Positions 51,028-59,664 of a stretch of 64,000 nucleotides of DNA are shown here, piece by piece. The notes beneath the pieces were generated by a model. It ran no database searches, was not told the DNA's origin, and was given only the letters and a program-made list of their open reading frames with translations. The translations under genes were made by a program, and so were the position numbers. The DNA is from an uncultured Bacteroides sp. (GTDB lineage Bacteria > Bacteroidota > Bacteroidia > Bacteroidales > Bacteroidaceae): contig CASEYC010000056.1 of NCBI GenBank assembly GCA_949292025.1, forward strand, positions 62,001 through 126,000. Direction: 5' to 3'. Every line of letters starts with the position of its first letter. The first letter of the stretch is position 1.

Positions 51028-51696
51028 ATGGACACAATGTTTGACACCTTGCTACAATTGCCCCTCTTCCAGGGGCTGGCACACGAAGACTTTACCAGCA
51101 TTCTGGATAAGGTCAAGCTGCACTTCGCCAAGCACAAGCCCGGCGAAACGATAGCCACGGCCGGAGAAAGCTGCGACCGCCTCATCTTCGTCCTGCGGGG
51201 CACCCTGAGCGCGACGATACCCGCCAGCCAGCACTCCTACCGCTTCACCGAACAATACACCGCCCCCTGCCTGATTGAGCCGTACTCCTTGTTTGGCATG
51301 TATCCCACCTTCGACGCCACCTACACGGCCGTGGAGGAAACGCACACCATCTGCATCAGCAAACGCTTCGTCACCAGCCACCTGTTCAAGTACGAGATAT
51401 TCCGGCTGAACTACCTCAACATCGTCTGCAACCGCGCGCAGACCCTGCAACGCCGCCTGCGGACGCCCCTCGCCGGCGACGTGAAGCAACGCATCATCCA
51501 CTTCATCGCCAACCAGGCCGAGCGCCCCGCCGGAGAGAAGTCGCTGAAGATAAAGATGGAAGAGCTGGCCAGCATCTGCAACGAGACCCGCATGAACGTG
51601 TCGAAAGCCCTGAACTCCCTGCAAAACGAAGGACTGGTGGAGCTGCACCGCGGCGAAATCGTAGTGCCCCGCCTCGAACTGCTCACCGCACGCTGA
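51028..51696 (+). CDS. Crp/Fnr family transcription regulator
   Basis: A 222-residue protein with an N-terminal cyclic-nucleotide-binding-like barrel (residues 10-130) and a C-terminal winged helix (MEELASICNETRMNVSKALN as the recognition helix). No cysteine cluster for an iron-sulfur centre is evident. A -7 box TAatTTTG lies at 50990-50997. It may control the adjacent DMT exporter gene, which starts 42 bp downstream. Confidence 0.88.
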   Translation: MDTMFDTLLQLPLFQGLAHEDFTSILDKVKLHFAKHKPGETIATAGESCDRLIFVLRGTLSATIPASQHSYRFTEQYTAPCLIEPYSLFGMYPTFDATYTAVEETHTICISKRFVTSHLFKYEIFRLNYLNIVCNRAQTLQRRLRTPLAGDVKQRIIHFIANQAERPAGEKSLKIKMEELASICNETRMNVSKALNSLQNEGLVELHRGEIVVPRLELLTAR

Positions 51697-51738
51697 CGCC
51701 CGTCCCTGCTCCCATACCTTATTTATATATATTATGCT

Positions 51739-52671
51739 ATGAACGAGAAAGCCAAAGGCTACCTGCTGGCCATCATCGCCGCGGCCACGTATGGCATGAA
51801 CCCGCTGTTCGCCCTGCCGCTCTATGCGGACGGCATGAATCCGGACTCCGTGCTCTTCTTCCGCTACCTCTTTGCCATCCCCATGGTGGGCGCCATGCTC
51901 AAGACGCGGCGCGGCAGCGACTTCCACATCCGCCGGAAGGACCTCCTCCCCCTCATCGTGATGGGCATCCTGGTGGCCCTCTCCTCGCTGACCCTGTTCG
52001 AAGCCTACAACTACATGGACGCCGGCATCGCCTCCACCATCCTCTTTGTCTACCCCATCCTGGTGGCCCTCATCATGGCGGCTGTCTACAAGGAGAAAGT
52101 GACCCTGCAGACCGGCCTCTGCCTGCTGCTGGCCCTCAGCGGCATCGCCATGCTCTACCAGGGAGGCGACGGCGTCACGCTGAGCCTGACCGGCACGCTG
52201 CTGGTGCTGGGCTCGGCCTTGTCCTACGCCGTCTACATCGTGGGCGTCAACCGCCCCGGCCTGAAGGAGATGGCCACGCTGAAGGTGACGTTCTACGTCC
52301 TGCTGTTCGGCGTGCTGCTTTTCGTCGGGCGGCTGTGGGCGGACGGCAGCGTCACCCTGCCCACCCGCTGGTGGCTGTGGGGCAATCTCGTCGCCCTCGG
52401 GCTGTTCCCCACCGCCATCTCCTTCCTGTGCACCACCAGCGCCATCCAGCGCATCGGCTCCACGCCCACGGCCATCCTGGGTGCGCTGGAGCCGCTGACG
52501 GCCATCCTGTTTGGCATCACCGTCTTCGGCGAACGGCTGACGGCGCGCGACTGCATGGGCGTCACGCTGATACTGGTGGCAGTGACGGTGGTCGTGGCAG
52601 GGGGCAGCATCACGCATCAGTTGGTGAGGTTCCGCAAGATGTTCCCGAGGATGACAAGAAAGCATAAATAA
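51739..52671 (+). CDS. DMT-family (EamA) transporter
   Basis: A 310-residue membrane protein with ten transmembrane segments in two EamA repeats (AIIAAATYGMNPLFALPLYA; GSALSYAVYIVGVNR). The family moves amino acids, drugs or other metabolites, mostly outward; the substrate is unknown. The second repeat contains the conserved LGALEPLTAILFGI. It follows the Crp-type gene, perhaps in one operon. Confidence 0.88.
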   Translation: MNEKAKGYLLAIIAAATYGMNPLFALPLYADGMNPDSVLFFRYLFAIPMVGAMLKTRRGSDFHIRRKDLLPLIVMGILVALSSLTLFEAYNYMDAGIASTILFVYPILVALIMAAVYKEKVTLQTGLCLLLALSGIAMLYQGGDGVTLSLTGTLLVLGSALSYAVYIVGVNRPGLKEMATLKVTFYVLLFGVLLFVGRLWADGSVTLPTRWWLWGNLVALGLFPTAISFLCTTSAIQRIGSTPTAILGALEPLTAILFGITVFGERLTARDCMGVTLILVAVTVVVAGGSITHQLVRFRKMFPRMTRKHK

Positions 52672-52676
52672 GCCCA

Positions 52677-52729
52677 TTTGCACTCGGCAAGTGCAAAATA
52701 GTTCAGAATTTGCACTTGTCAAGTGCAAA
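52677..52729 (+). promoter_or_regulatory. Paired palindromic operators at the AAA ATPase promoter
   Basis: Two 21-bp palindromes: TTTGCACT, 5-bp spacer, AGTGCAAA (52677-52697) and TTTGCACTT, 3-bp spacer, AAGTGCAAA (52709-52729). Centres are 32 bp apart, about three helical turns. The second lies just before the -7 element TAtcTTTG (52737-52744), in the -33 region, where a bound protein would block transcription. Confidence 0.75.
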
Positions 52730-52764
52730 ATATACGTATCTTTGTCCCCAAAACAAGCCAAAGG

Positions 52765-53934
52765 ATGGAACACCTGATAAGAATCTACAAGAAACTGCTG
52801 CGCGAGACGGACACGGAATTCTTCCGCTACCTCTACCAAGACATCGCATGGGACAACCGCATGATTGGCATACGCGGGCCACGGGGTGTGGGCAAGACCA
52901 CCCTGATGTTGCAGCGCATCAAACAGGATTTGGATGCCAACGATGCCCTGTATGTCAATGCCGATGACATCTATTTCAGCGAACACCGCTTATTGGATTT
53001 GGCCGAGAGACTGGTGCAACGGGGAGTACACTATCTGTTCATCGACGAAATACATAAATATAAGGACTGGTCCAAGGAGCTGAAACTGATATATGACTAT
53101 TACAGCGAATTGCAAGTGGTATTCTCCGGTTCGTCCGTGCTCGACCTGAACAGGGGGAATGCGGACCTGAGCCGCCGCGCCGTGGTCTATCATCTGTACG
53201 GCTTGTCTTTCCGGGAATACCTGAGACTGATGCAAGGCATCGATGTCCCTGTGTTTTCGCTGGACGAAATCGTGACCGGACATGCAGAGCATGTATCCCT
53301 GAAAACGCCGCTGCTATTCTTCGAGCAATACCTGCGCCAAGGTTATTACCCCTTTGCCCGTGAGGGAAGCTTCGACGAGAAACTGAGGCAAATCATCAAC
53401 CTGACCTTGGAAAGCGACATTCCCGTATTCGCGGAGATGTCCGCCACGATGGGGCGCAAGTTCAAGAAACTACTTTCCATCATCGCCCAAAGCGTCCCAT
53501 TCAAACCCAACGTGAGCAAGCTGTCGGAACTGATAGGGACCGGCCGGAACCAGATGGGCGACTACCTGCGCTACATCGAAGACGCGGGCATGATCATCCA
53601 ACTGAAAGACGACACCGGCGGCATCCGCGGCCTGGGAAAGGTGGAGAAAGTCTACCTGGACAACAGCAACCTGATTTATGCCCTGGCAGACGGGGCGGTC
53701 AACGTCGGCAACCTGCGCGAAACATTCTTTGTCAACCAGATGCGGGTCAGGAACGCGGTCTCTTCGTCGTCCCTGGCCGACTTTGAAATAGGCCGCCGCA
53801 CGTTCGAGGTAGGCGGCAAGTCAAAAGGCAAACGCCAAATAGAAGCGGCGGCAGAAGGCTATGTGGTAAAGGATGAGATAGAATACGCCTCCGGCAACAT
53901 CCTGCCGCTATGGTGGTTCGGGCTGAACTACTGA
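52765..53934 (+). CDS. AAA ATPase with DUF4143 domain
   Basis: A 389-residue protein. Residues 1-160 form an AAA_14 domain: Walker A GPRGVGKTTL, Walker B YLFIDEIHK and VVFSGSSVLDL (sensor 1). A DUF4143 domain follows (residues about 185-380), ending in LPLWWFGLNY. The family is common in anaerobe accessory regions; the role is unknown. ATG 52765 follows the promoter by 20 bp; upstream in-frame codons lie in the operator region. Confidence 0.85.
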   Translation: MEHLIRIYKKLLRETDTEFFRYLYQDIAWDNRMIGIRGPRGVGKTTLMLQRIKQDLDANDALYVNADDIYFSEHRLLDLAERLVQRGVHYLFIDEIHKYKDWSKELKLIYDYYSELQVVFSGSSVLDLNRGNADLSRRAVVYHLYGLSFREYLRLMQGIDVPVFSLDEIVTGHAEHVSLKTPLLFFEQYLRQGYYPFAREGSFDEKLRQIINLTLESDIPVFAEMSATMGRKFKKLLSIIAQSVPFKPNVSKLSELIGTGRNQMGDYLRYIEDAGMIIQLKDDTGGIRGLGKVEKVYLDNSNLIYALADGAVNVGNLRETFFVNQMRVRNAVSSSSLADFEIGRRTFEVGGKSKGKRQIEAAAEGYVVKDEIEYASGNILPLWWFGLNY

Positions 53935-54087
53935 ACAGGCAAGGAAGATGGCGAGAAAGCATAAAAAATAACCCGCCAGTCCCTTGCCTTTTCCCGAAAA
54001 ATGCTTACCTTCGCCCCCATCAAATGTATAACCCCCAAAATGAAGCCGGCATGAACAAAACCGTCCTACATAGGAAACCCCATTTTA

Positions 54088-54095
54088 CCCCCCCC
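54088..54095 (+). repeat. Poly-C tract (8 C) before the second fimbrillin signal peptide
   Basis: Eight C in ATTTTAC8ATTTAA. The ATG at 54051 reads through FTPPI and stops at 54099-54101. With nine C it would continue as FTPPHLTCVNTRNLLL into LLLLAACTHDD, the lipoprotein frame. Confidence 0.8.
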
Positions 54096-54127
54096 ATTTA
54101 ACTTGCGTTAACACGCGGAACCTCCTT

Positions 54128-55684
54128 TTGTGCGCCATGCTGCCCCTTCTCCTCCTGGCGGCCTGCACGCACGACGACGCCCCCGCCTCCCCGGCGGGCA
54201 TCCCCCTCCCTCCGGACACCTCCCCCCTGCAGATAGCCTCCGTCATCATCAGCGCCGACGGACAGCCCCGGACGCGCTTGGCGGACGAGGGCAACAGCAC
54301 GAAGTGGCAGGAGGGCGACCAAATAGGGGTACGTATCGGCGATGACCCGGAAACGGGCATCTACAAGATGGATGTGGACGTGGAGGGCAGCCTTGTCGGC
54401 ATCACTCCCATAAAGCCGGTCTATTGGAAAAACACCGCCCCCGCCACCATCACCGCCTGGTATCCCGTGACGGACGAAATAGACTTCACCCACCAAGACA
54501 AGGGACTGACCTACCTGCTGAAAGCCGAACCTGTCAATGCCACGTATAATCAATCCGATCCCATCAACCTCACCTTCACCCACCAGCTCGCCAAGGTGCG
54601 CGTGCTGCTGGAGGGCGAAAAGGCACAAGACGTGGAGAAGGTCTATGTGCGCAGCTATCCGAAGAGTGCCAACAACCAAGGCTCATTGGGTGGTCTCGAA
54701 GGCAATGCCGATTATGTCCCCATGTACGAGACCACATACGAAGGAAAGGAGTGCTGGGAAGCCACGTTGCGCCCAGGTCATTTAGAGGCGGACAATACCT
54801 TCGAGGTGGCAAATGAGAAGGGTAGTCGTATGCGGGTAATGCTGGCGCAGGAGGATATGCGTATTGCTGCCGGACAGGTATATACGATAAACATCAGCGT
54901 AAATGAGCCCAAGCAAGTTGAGGGCAACATCAGCGACAGCGATACCTATATCGTAAGCGGAGAACGCAATGAACCTATTAATATCACCGGAGGAAGCCCC
55001 ACTATTTACTTGGATGAAGCCAACATTACTGCAAACAGCGGAAATACCATCAATATAACAGGTGGCAATCCAACTATTTATATAGTAGGTCAAAACACCA
55101 TCACCAGCAGCTCCGGCACAGGCATCTACGTAGCAAAAGGCTGTAGCGTCACCATTATCTCCGATGACAGGGTAAGTAACGCACTCACGGTTACTGGAAG
55201 AATCACCGGCATTGGCGGTAGTGCCAATGAAGATGAGGTATTGGATTGCGGTGACATCACAATTCGCAATGTCACTCTCTCAGCAAGCACGGACAGTGAG
55301 AGTATTTACGTTAGCTATGGATCAGTACACAGGCCTGGTATAGGTGCTGTGGGCACAGCAGCGTGTGGAACAATTACCATAGACAACTCCACCGTTACTG
55401 CATACGGTAGCGGCGATTATAGTAATAGAAGCGCAGCAGCCATCGGAGGAGGTCTTGTGGGATCTTCAATTGGAGAAAAAATCTCTATCTCCATTAGTAA
55501 TTCCGACATTTATGCTCACCGGAATTGTAGTGTAGGCAATTATATCGGACAAGGTGGTCATTTTCAATCTGCACAAAAAGGGCAGATTGATGCGGATGTG
55601 AAAAACAGTACCATACATAAATATACAAGCGATACATATGACGGACAAACGGTGTATGGAGATGACGGTACTGTAATAGAATAA
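54128..55684 (+). CDS. Fimbrillin-like lipoprotein, apparently phase-OFF
   Basis: A 518-residue frame with a lipobox LLLLAACTHDD, a fimbrillin-type N-terminal domain (residues about 30-280) and a C-terminal beta-helix-like region with repeated NITGGSPTIYLD / NITGGNPTIYIV motifs. As read there is no good start: the frame opens with TTG (54128) or an ATG (54137) that lacks a positively charged signal-peptide n-region. The natural ATG (54051) is in another frame, separated by the C8 tract. The 3' half from about 54.7 kb is visibly richer in A+T than the 5' half. Confidence 0.72.
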   Translation: MCAMLPLLLLAACTHDDAPASPAGIPLPPDTSPLQIASVIISADGQPRTRLADEGNSTKWQEGDQIGVRIGDDPETGIYKMDVDVEGSLVGITPIKPVYWKNTAPATITAWYPVTDEIDFTHQDKGLTYLLKAEPVNATYNQSDPINLTFTHQLAKVRVLLEGEKAQDVEKVYVRSYPKSANNQGSLGGLEGNADYVPMYETTYEGKECWEATLRPGHLEADNTFEVANEKGSRMRVMLAQEDMRIAAGQVYTINISVNEPKQVEGNISDSDTYIVSGERNEPINITGGSPTIYLDEANITANSGNTINITGGNPTIYIVGQNTITSSSGTGIYVAKGCSVTIISDDRVSNALTVTGRITGIGGSANEDEVLDCGDITIRNVTLSASTDSESIYVSYGSVHRPGIGAVGTAACGTITIDNSTVTAYGSGDYSNRSAAAIGGGLVGSSIGEKISISISNSDIYAHRNCSVGNYIGQGGHFQSAQKGQIDADVKNSTIHKYTSDTYDGQTVYGDDGTVIE

Positions 55685-55852
55685 CATCCGGCCGCCCGGA
55701 CCGCACACCGGACAGGGAGACATCCCCCCAGAAAAATCGTTCTTTGACATTCTGCCCCCCGGAATAATGGGAGCAAAGCGGTCTTGTTCTCGGATAGTTT
55801 TCGTACCTTTGCGGTGATGAACCGGAAATACGAACCCCTAACATAGAAAAGT

Positions 55853-56044
55853 ATGATGAAAGTAGGAGACAAAGTGCTGATATCCCCGGATCTGACCTTG
55901 CAGAAGGAATGGCTGGAAGGCACGGTGATTCAAGTGGAGAACAATCCCTTTGTAGGCATCGTGATTTCTGCAGAAACCGAAGACCGCAATGTGTTCTTCG
56001 GGCAGGAAGACCTGTTCAAACTTGCAAAAGAAGATTTGAGATAA
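55853..56044 (+). CDS. Small conserved protein, SH3-like (63 aa)
   Basis: A 63-residue, mostly beta protein (MMKVGDKVLISPDLTLQKEW start). A KVGDKVLIS...GTVIQVENN pattern is reminiscent of KOW/SH3-like barrels, but no named family is assigned. A -7 element TAccTTTG at about 55804-55811 gives it its own promoter. It separates the second fimbrillin gene from array H. Confidence 0.6.
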   Translation: MMKVGDKVLISPDLTLQKEWLEGTVIQVENNPFVGIVISAETEDRNVFFGQEDLFKLAKEDLR

Positions 56045-56144
56045 ATACGCAATCCACTTGCCTCCCATTATTCCGCCTGCCCCGCCGTATGTCCCACGGC
56101 GAGGCAGGCGGTTCCTTTTTCTCCGTCTTGGCGGGCCCGGAACC

Positions 56145-56259
56145 TTCACCAAGGTGGCGGCGGCGTCGTCACCTTGGTCTTGACCTTGCCGTCACCTTGG
56201 TCACGGCAGCGTCGTCACCTTGGTCTCGGCGCGGCCACCACCAAGGCCACAGGGCGCGC
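56145..56259. repeat. Phased 23-bp array H (five units)
   Basis: Five units of exactly 23 bp start at 56145, 56168, 56191, 56214 and 56237. Units two to four begin GTCACCTTGGTC; units one and five carry the reverse form CACCAAGG. It ends 102 bp before the HU-like gene. The rest of the 56045-56361 gap shows only a strong AGGAGG ribosome-binding sequence at about 56349. Confidence 0.85.
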
Positions 56260-56361
56260 CGGACGGAGGCGGGACAACAAACGTTTGAATATCATGTGTT
56301 TATGTGATATGACCGAGAGTATTAACCGTAATGTTTAACCAATTAGAAAAGGAGGTACACA

Positions 56362-56877
56362 ATGGCCTTTAAGTATTCCCTCGTAGAGAGAAGCAAAGAC
56401 CCGCGTAACCCCGACTCGGAGAAGCAGTGGTATGGCACCCCGCAGAGCAACGCCCCGCTGAGCGGCAAGGCGATGACCCGCGCGGCCACGAAGAATACCA
56501 CCACCGCCCCCATCGAACTGGAGGCGGCCCTGGAGCTGCTGGCCGACTTTGTGCCCGAGCAACTGTTGCAAGGACACACGGTGACCATCCCCGGGCTGGG
56601 CTACTTCCGTCTGACGTTCAAGAGCAAAGGCTCGGCGACGGTGGAGGACTTCGACCCGCGCGAGATGCTGTATGACGTGCGCCCGGTGTTCGTGCCGGAC
56701 AAGGCGTTCCGCAAGCGCGTGCAGGACAACATCGTCTTCGAGGACGGCGGCGTGACGAAGGACGGCGTGAGCTACCGCACCCGTGCGGACTACCTGCTGC
56801 AGACCGGCGGCGGAAACGCCGGCACGCCTGGCGGCGGCAGCGAGCCGGGCAGCGGCGACGACGGGTCGTTCGGATGA
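56362..56877 (+). CDS. HU/IHF-like DNA-binding protein with C-terminal tail
   Basis: A 171-residue protein. Residues 1-130 form an extended HU-like domain (IELEAALELLADFVPEQLLQ, VTIPGLGYFRLTFKS). The tail is Gly-rich and ends GSGDDGSFG, the same ending as the interrupted relative at 35126. It is intact here and sits 78 bp upstream of a fimbrillin gene. HU-like proteins of this type are abundant in Bacteroidales, and their DNA targets are not known. An unusually strong AAGGAGG sequence precedes the ATG. Confidence 0.85.
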   Translation: MAFKYSLVERSKDPRNPDSEKQWYGTPQSNAPLSGKAMTRAATKNTTTAPIELEAALELLADFVPEQLLQGHTVTIPGLGYFRLTFKSKGSATVEDFDPREMLYDVRPVFVPDKAFRKRVQDNIVFEDGGVTKDGVSYRTRADYLLQTGGGNAGTPGGGSEPGSGDDGSFG

Positions 56878-56954
56878 CGCATTTCCGCCCGCCCGCAAGC
56901 CGGGCGGGCTTGGACAGCACAACAGATTATTTCACAATAAAAACAACAAAGAGT

Positions 56955-57863
56955 ATGAAAATGAAGACCAACCTCATGGCCCCGGCCATGATTGCCGCCC
57001 TCTTGCTGGGGGCGTGCAGCAACGATGAAGACATGAACCAGGTGGACCTCTCGAAGCCCATCGCGCTGAGCTTCGCCCCCGCCCCGCTGGACGTGCAGAC
57101 CCGCGCCACCATCGGCGTCGGGAACGCCTCTTTCCAGCAAGGCGACAAGGTGGGCGTGTATGTGGACGGCGCGGGCTACAGCAACATCGGCTACACCTGC
57201 GGCGGCAACGCCTGGAGCACCACCGAGGAACTCTACTGGCCCGAGGACGCCACGTACACCTTCCGCGCCTACTATCCCTACATGGAGACGGTGAGCACGG
57301 CCGTCAGCCTGCCCGCCGACCAGAGCACGGAGGCAGCCTTCACGAAGGCCGACCTCATGTGGGTCAGCGCCAACTACCAGGCCACGAACAGCAACATCAC
57401 CCTCACCCTGGGTCACCGGATGAGCCTCATCAAGCTGGACGTCAGCCAGGGTGAGGGCATCACGCTGGACGAAATCAAGACGATGACGCCCGCCATCCTC
57501 GGCAGCATCCCCACCGTGGGCACATGGGACCTGACGACGGGCGAGGTGACTTTCGCGGCAGACGCGGAGACCACCGGCAACATCCGCCCCTACATGAAGG
57601 ACAACGGCGACGGCACGCTGACTTATTATGCGCTGGTGATGCCCAACACCGTCTTCCGCAACGGCGAACGCTTCTTCAGCCTGACGGACGGCACGACCAC
57701 CTACAGCTACCGCCTGAACATTGAGAACGGCTTCACTGCCGGCCAGGCGCAGTATTGCGACATCGACCTGACGGTGCACCGCACGGGCATCAGCCTCACG
57801 GGCTTCGGCATCGGCAACTGGACGGAGTCTGCCACAGGCAGCGGGACGGTGACGATGGACTGA
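56955..57863 (+). CDS. Fimbrillin family lipoprotein (intact)
   Basis: A 302-residue lipoprotein (MKMKTNLMAPAMIAALLLGA start, lipid Cys in LLLGACSNDED) with an acidic surface-export-like sequence after the Cys. The body has the fimbrillin layout: TRATIGVGNASFQQGDKVGV, YYPYMETVSTAVSLP and SLIKLDVSQGEG. It has no poly-C tract and its ATG is in frame. It probably forms part of a short pilus or acts as an anchor/adhesin. It is likely cotranscribed with the HU-like gene. Confidence 0.85.
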   Translation: MKMKTNLMAPAMIAALLLGACSNDEDMNQVDLSKPIALSFAPAPLDVQTRATIGVGNASFQQGDKVGVYVDGAGYSNIGYTCGGNAWSTTEELYWPEDATYTFRAYYPYMETVSTAVSLPADQSTEAAFTKADLMWVSANYQATNSNITLTLGHRMSLIKLDVSQGEGITLDEIKTMTPAILGSIPTVGTWDLTTGEVTFAADAETTGNIRPYMKDNGDGTLTYYALVMPNTVFRNGERFFSLTDGTTTYSYRLNIENGFTAGQAQYCDIDLTVHRTGISLTGFGIGNWTESATGSGTVTMD

Positions 57864-57889
57864 GAACCGGAAGGGTAAACAAACACGAC

Positions 57890-57928
57890 GAGCACCGCCG
57901 GCCCGAGGATTCGGGACGGGCGGTGCTC
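57890..57928. terminator. Bidirectional terminator, fimbrillin / guaA
   Basis: GAGCACCGCC (57890-57899) pairs with GGCGGTGCTC (57919-57928), and inside CCCGA pairs with TCGGG (57902-57915). It lies between convergent genes. Confidence 0.75.
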
Positions 57929-57953
57929 GCGGTGTTATTTCAAGAGGGCAAAC

Positions 57954-59507
57954 TTACTCCCACTCAATCGTCGAAGGCGGCTTGGACGAGATGTCATACG
58001 CCACGCGGTTCACGCCCTTCACCTTATTTATAATGTCGTTGGACACCTTGGCCAGGAAGTCGTAGGGCAGGCGGGCCCAGTCGGCGGTCATGGCATCGGT
58101 GCTGGTCACGGCACGCAGGGCCACGGCACGCTCGTAGGTGCGCTCGTCGCCCATGACGCCCACGCTGCGGACAGGCAGGAGGATGACGCCGGCCTGCCAT
58201 ACCTGGTCGTAGAGGGACACCTCGCGTCCATCGGCGTCCTTCACCTTCCAGTCGCGCAGGCCCTGGATGAAGATGTCGTCGGCATCTTGCAGGATGCGCA
58301 CCTTCTCCGGGGTGATGTCGCCCAGGATACGCACGGCCAAGCCCGGTCCCGGGAAGGGATGGCGGCCTATCAGGTGCTCCGGTATGCCCAGCTCGCGGCC
58401 CACGCGGCGCACCTCGTCCTTGAAGAGCCACTTCAGCGGCTCGCAGAGCTGGAGGTTCATCTCCTTGGGCAGGCCGCCCACGTTGTGGTGGCTCTTGATG
58501 ACCTTGCCCGTGATGTTCAGGCTCTCGATGCGGTCGGGGTAGATGGTGCCCTGCGCCAGCCAGCGGGCGTCGGTGATTTTGCGTGCCTCGGCGTTGAACA
58601 CTTCCACGAAGTCGCGGCCGATGATCTTGCGCTTCTGCTCGGGGTCGCTGACGCCTTCCAGATCCTTGAAGAACTTCTCGCTGGCATCCACGCCGATGAC
58701 GTTCAGGCCCAGGCACTCATAGTCGTGCATCACGTTGTGGAACTCGTTCTTGCGCAGCAGGCCGTGGTCCACGAAGATGCAGGTCAGGTTCTTGCCGATG
58801 GCGCGGTTCAGCAGCACGGCGGCCACGGACGAATCCACGCCCCCGCTCAGGCCGAGGATGACGCGGTCGTTGCCAATCTGCTCCTTCAGCTCGGCCACGG
58901 TGGTGTCCACGAACGAGGCGGAGCTCCACGTCTGGTGGCATCCGCAGATGTCCGCCACGAAGTTCTTCAGCATCAGCGTGCCGTCCTCGCTATGGAACAC
59001 CTCGGGATGGAACTGCACGCCCCACATCTGCTCGCCCTCCACCTGGTAGGCGGCGATGGCCACCTCGTCCGTAGAGGCGATGATGCGGAAGTTGTCCGGG
59101 ATGGCGGTGATGGTGTCGCCGTGGCTCATCCACACCTGCGAGTGTTCGCGCACGCCCTTCAGCAGGGGATTGTCGTGCTCGAAGCGGCCTAAATTCGCAC
59201 GTCCGTACTCGCGGCTGCCGGCGGGTTCCACCTTGCCCCCGTTGGTATAGGCGATGAACTGCGCGCCATAGCAGATGCCCAGGATGGGCAGTTTGCCGCG
59301 GATGCCGTCCAAGTCCACCTTGAACGCCTCCTGGTCATACACCGAGAAGGGGCTTCCGGACAGGATGACGCCCTTCACGCTCCCGTCGCCGTGGGGGAAC
59401 TTGTTGTAAGGCACGATTTCGCAATACACATTCAGCTCGCGGATGCGGCGGCCGATGAGCTGCGTGGTCTGCGAACCGAAGTCGAGAATGATAATCTTTT
59501 CCTCCAT
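57954..59507 (-). CDS. guaA: GMP synthase (glutamine-hydrolysing)
   Basis: A 517-residue enzyme. The class I glutamine amidotransferase domain has its Cys in [11 protein letters not shown] and His in [12 protein letters not shown]. The ATP pyrophosphatase domain has [16 protein letters not shown], and the dimerisation domain ends in the conserved [13 protein letters not shown]. It converts XMP to GMP. A -7 element on the minus strand, TAtcTTTG, is at 59544-59551. Array I lies just upstream of that. Confidence 0.97.
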   Translation of the reverse strand: MEEKIIILDFGSQTTQLIGRRIRELNVYCEIVPYNKFPHGDGSVKGVILSGSPFSVYDQEAFKVDLDGIRGKLPILGICYGAQFIAYTNGGKVEPAGSREYGRANLGRFEHDNPLLKGVREHSQVWMSHGDTITAIPDNFRIIASTDEVAIAAYQVEGEQMWGVQFHPEVFHSEDGTLMLKNFVADICGCHQTWSSASFVDTTVAELKEQIGNDRVILGLSGGVDSSVAAVLLNRAIGKNLTCIFVDHGLLRKNEFHNVMHDYECLGLNVIGVDASEKFFKDLEGVSDPEQKRKIIGRDFVEVFNAEARKITDARWLAQGTIYPDRIESLNITGKVIKSHHNVGGLPKEMNLQLCEPLKWLFKDEVRRVGRELGIPEHLIGRHPFPGPGLAVRILGDITPEKVRILQDADDIFIQGLRDWKVKDADGREVSLYDQVWQAGVILLPVRSVGVMGDERTYERAVALRAVTSTDAMTADWARLPYDFLAKVSNDIINKVKGVNRVAYDISSKPPSTIEWE

Positions 59508-59593
59508 ATCAATCAGTGATGGTTGTTGTTCTGGTTATGGGTGCAAAGATAATACAAAAAAACGAGATACCCGCCCTCTCCGCGCAAACTTTG

Positions 59594-59659
59594 GCTAATC
59601 CTTCGCCAAGCGCGAGCCAAAGTTCCGCAAAACGCGGGGCAAAGTTCCGCGAAGCACGG
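59594..59659. repeat. Phased 22-bp array I (three units)
   Basis: Units start at 59594, 59616 and 59638. The last two are GCCAAAGTTCCGC.. and GGCAAAGTTCCGC.. and end in ACGCGG / GCACGG; the first is partly their reverse form (CTTCGCCAAGCGCG). It lies between mscL and guaA, ending 6 bp before the mscL stop. Confidence 0.7.
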
Positions 59660-59664
59660 AGCGA

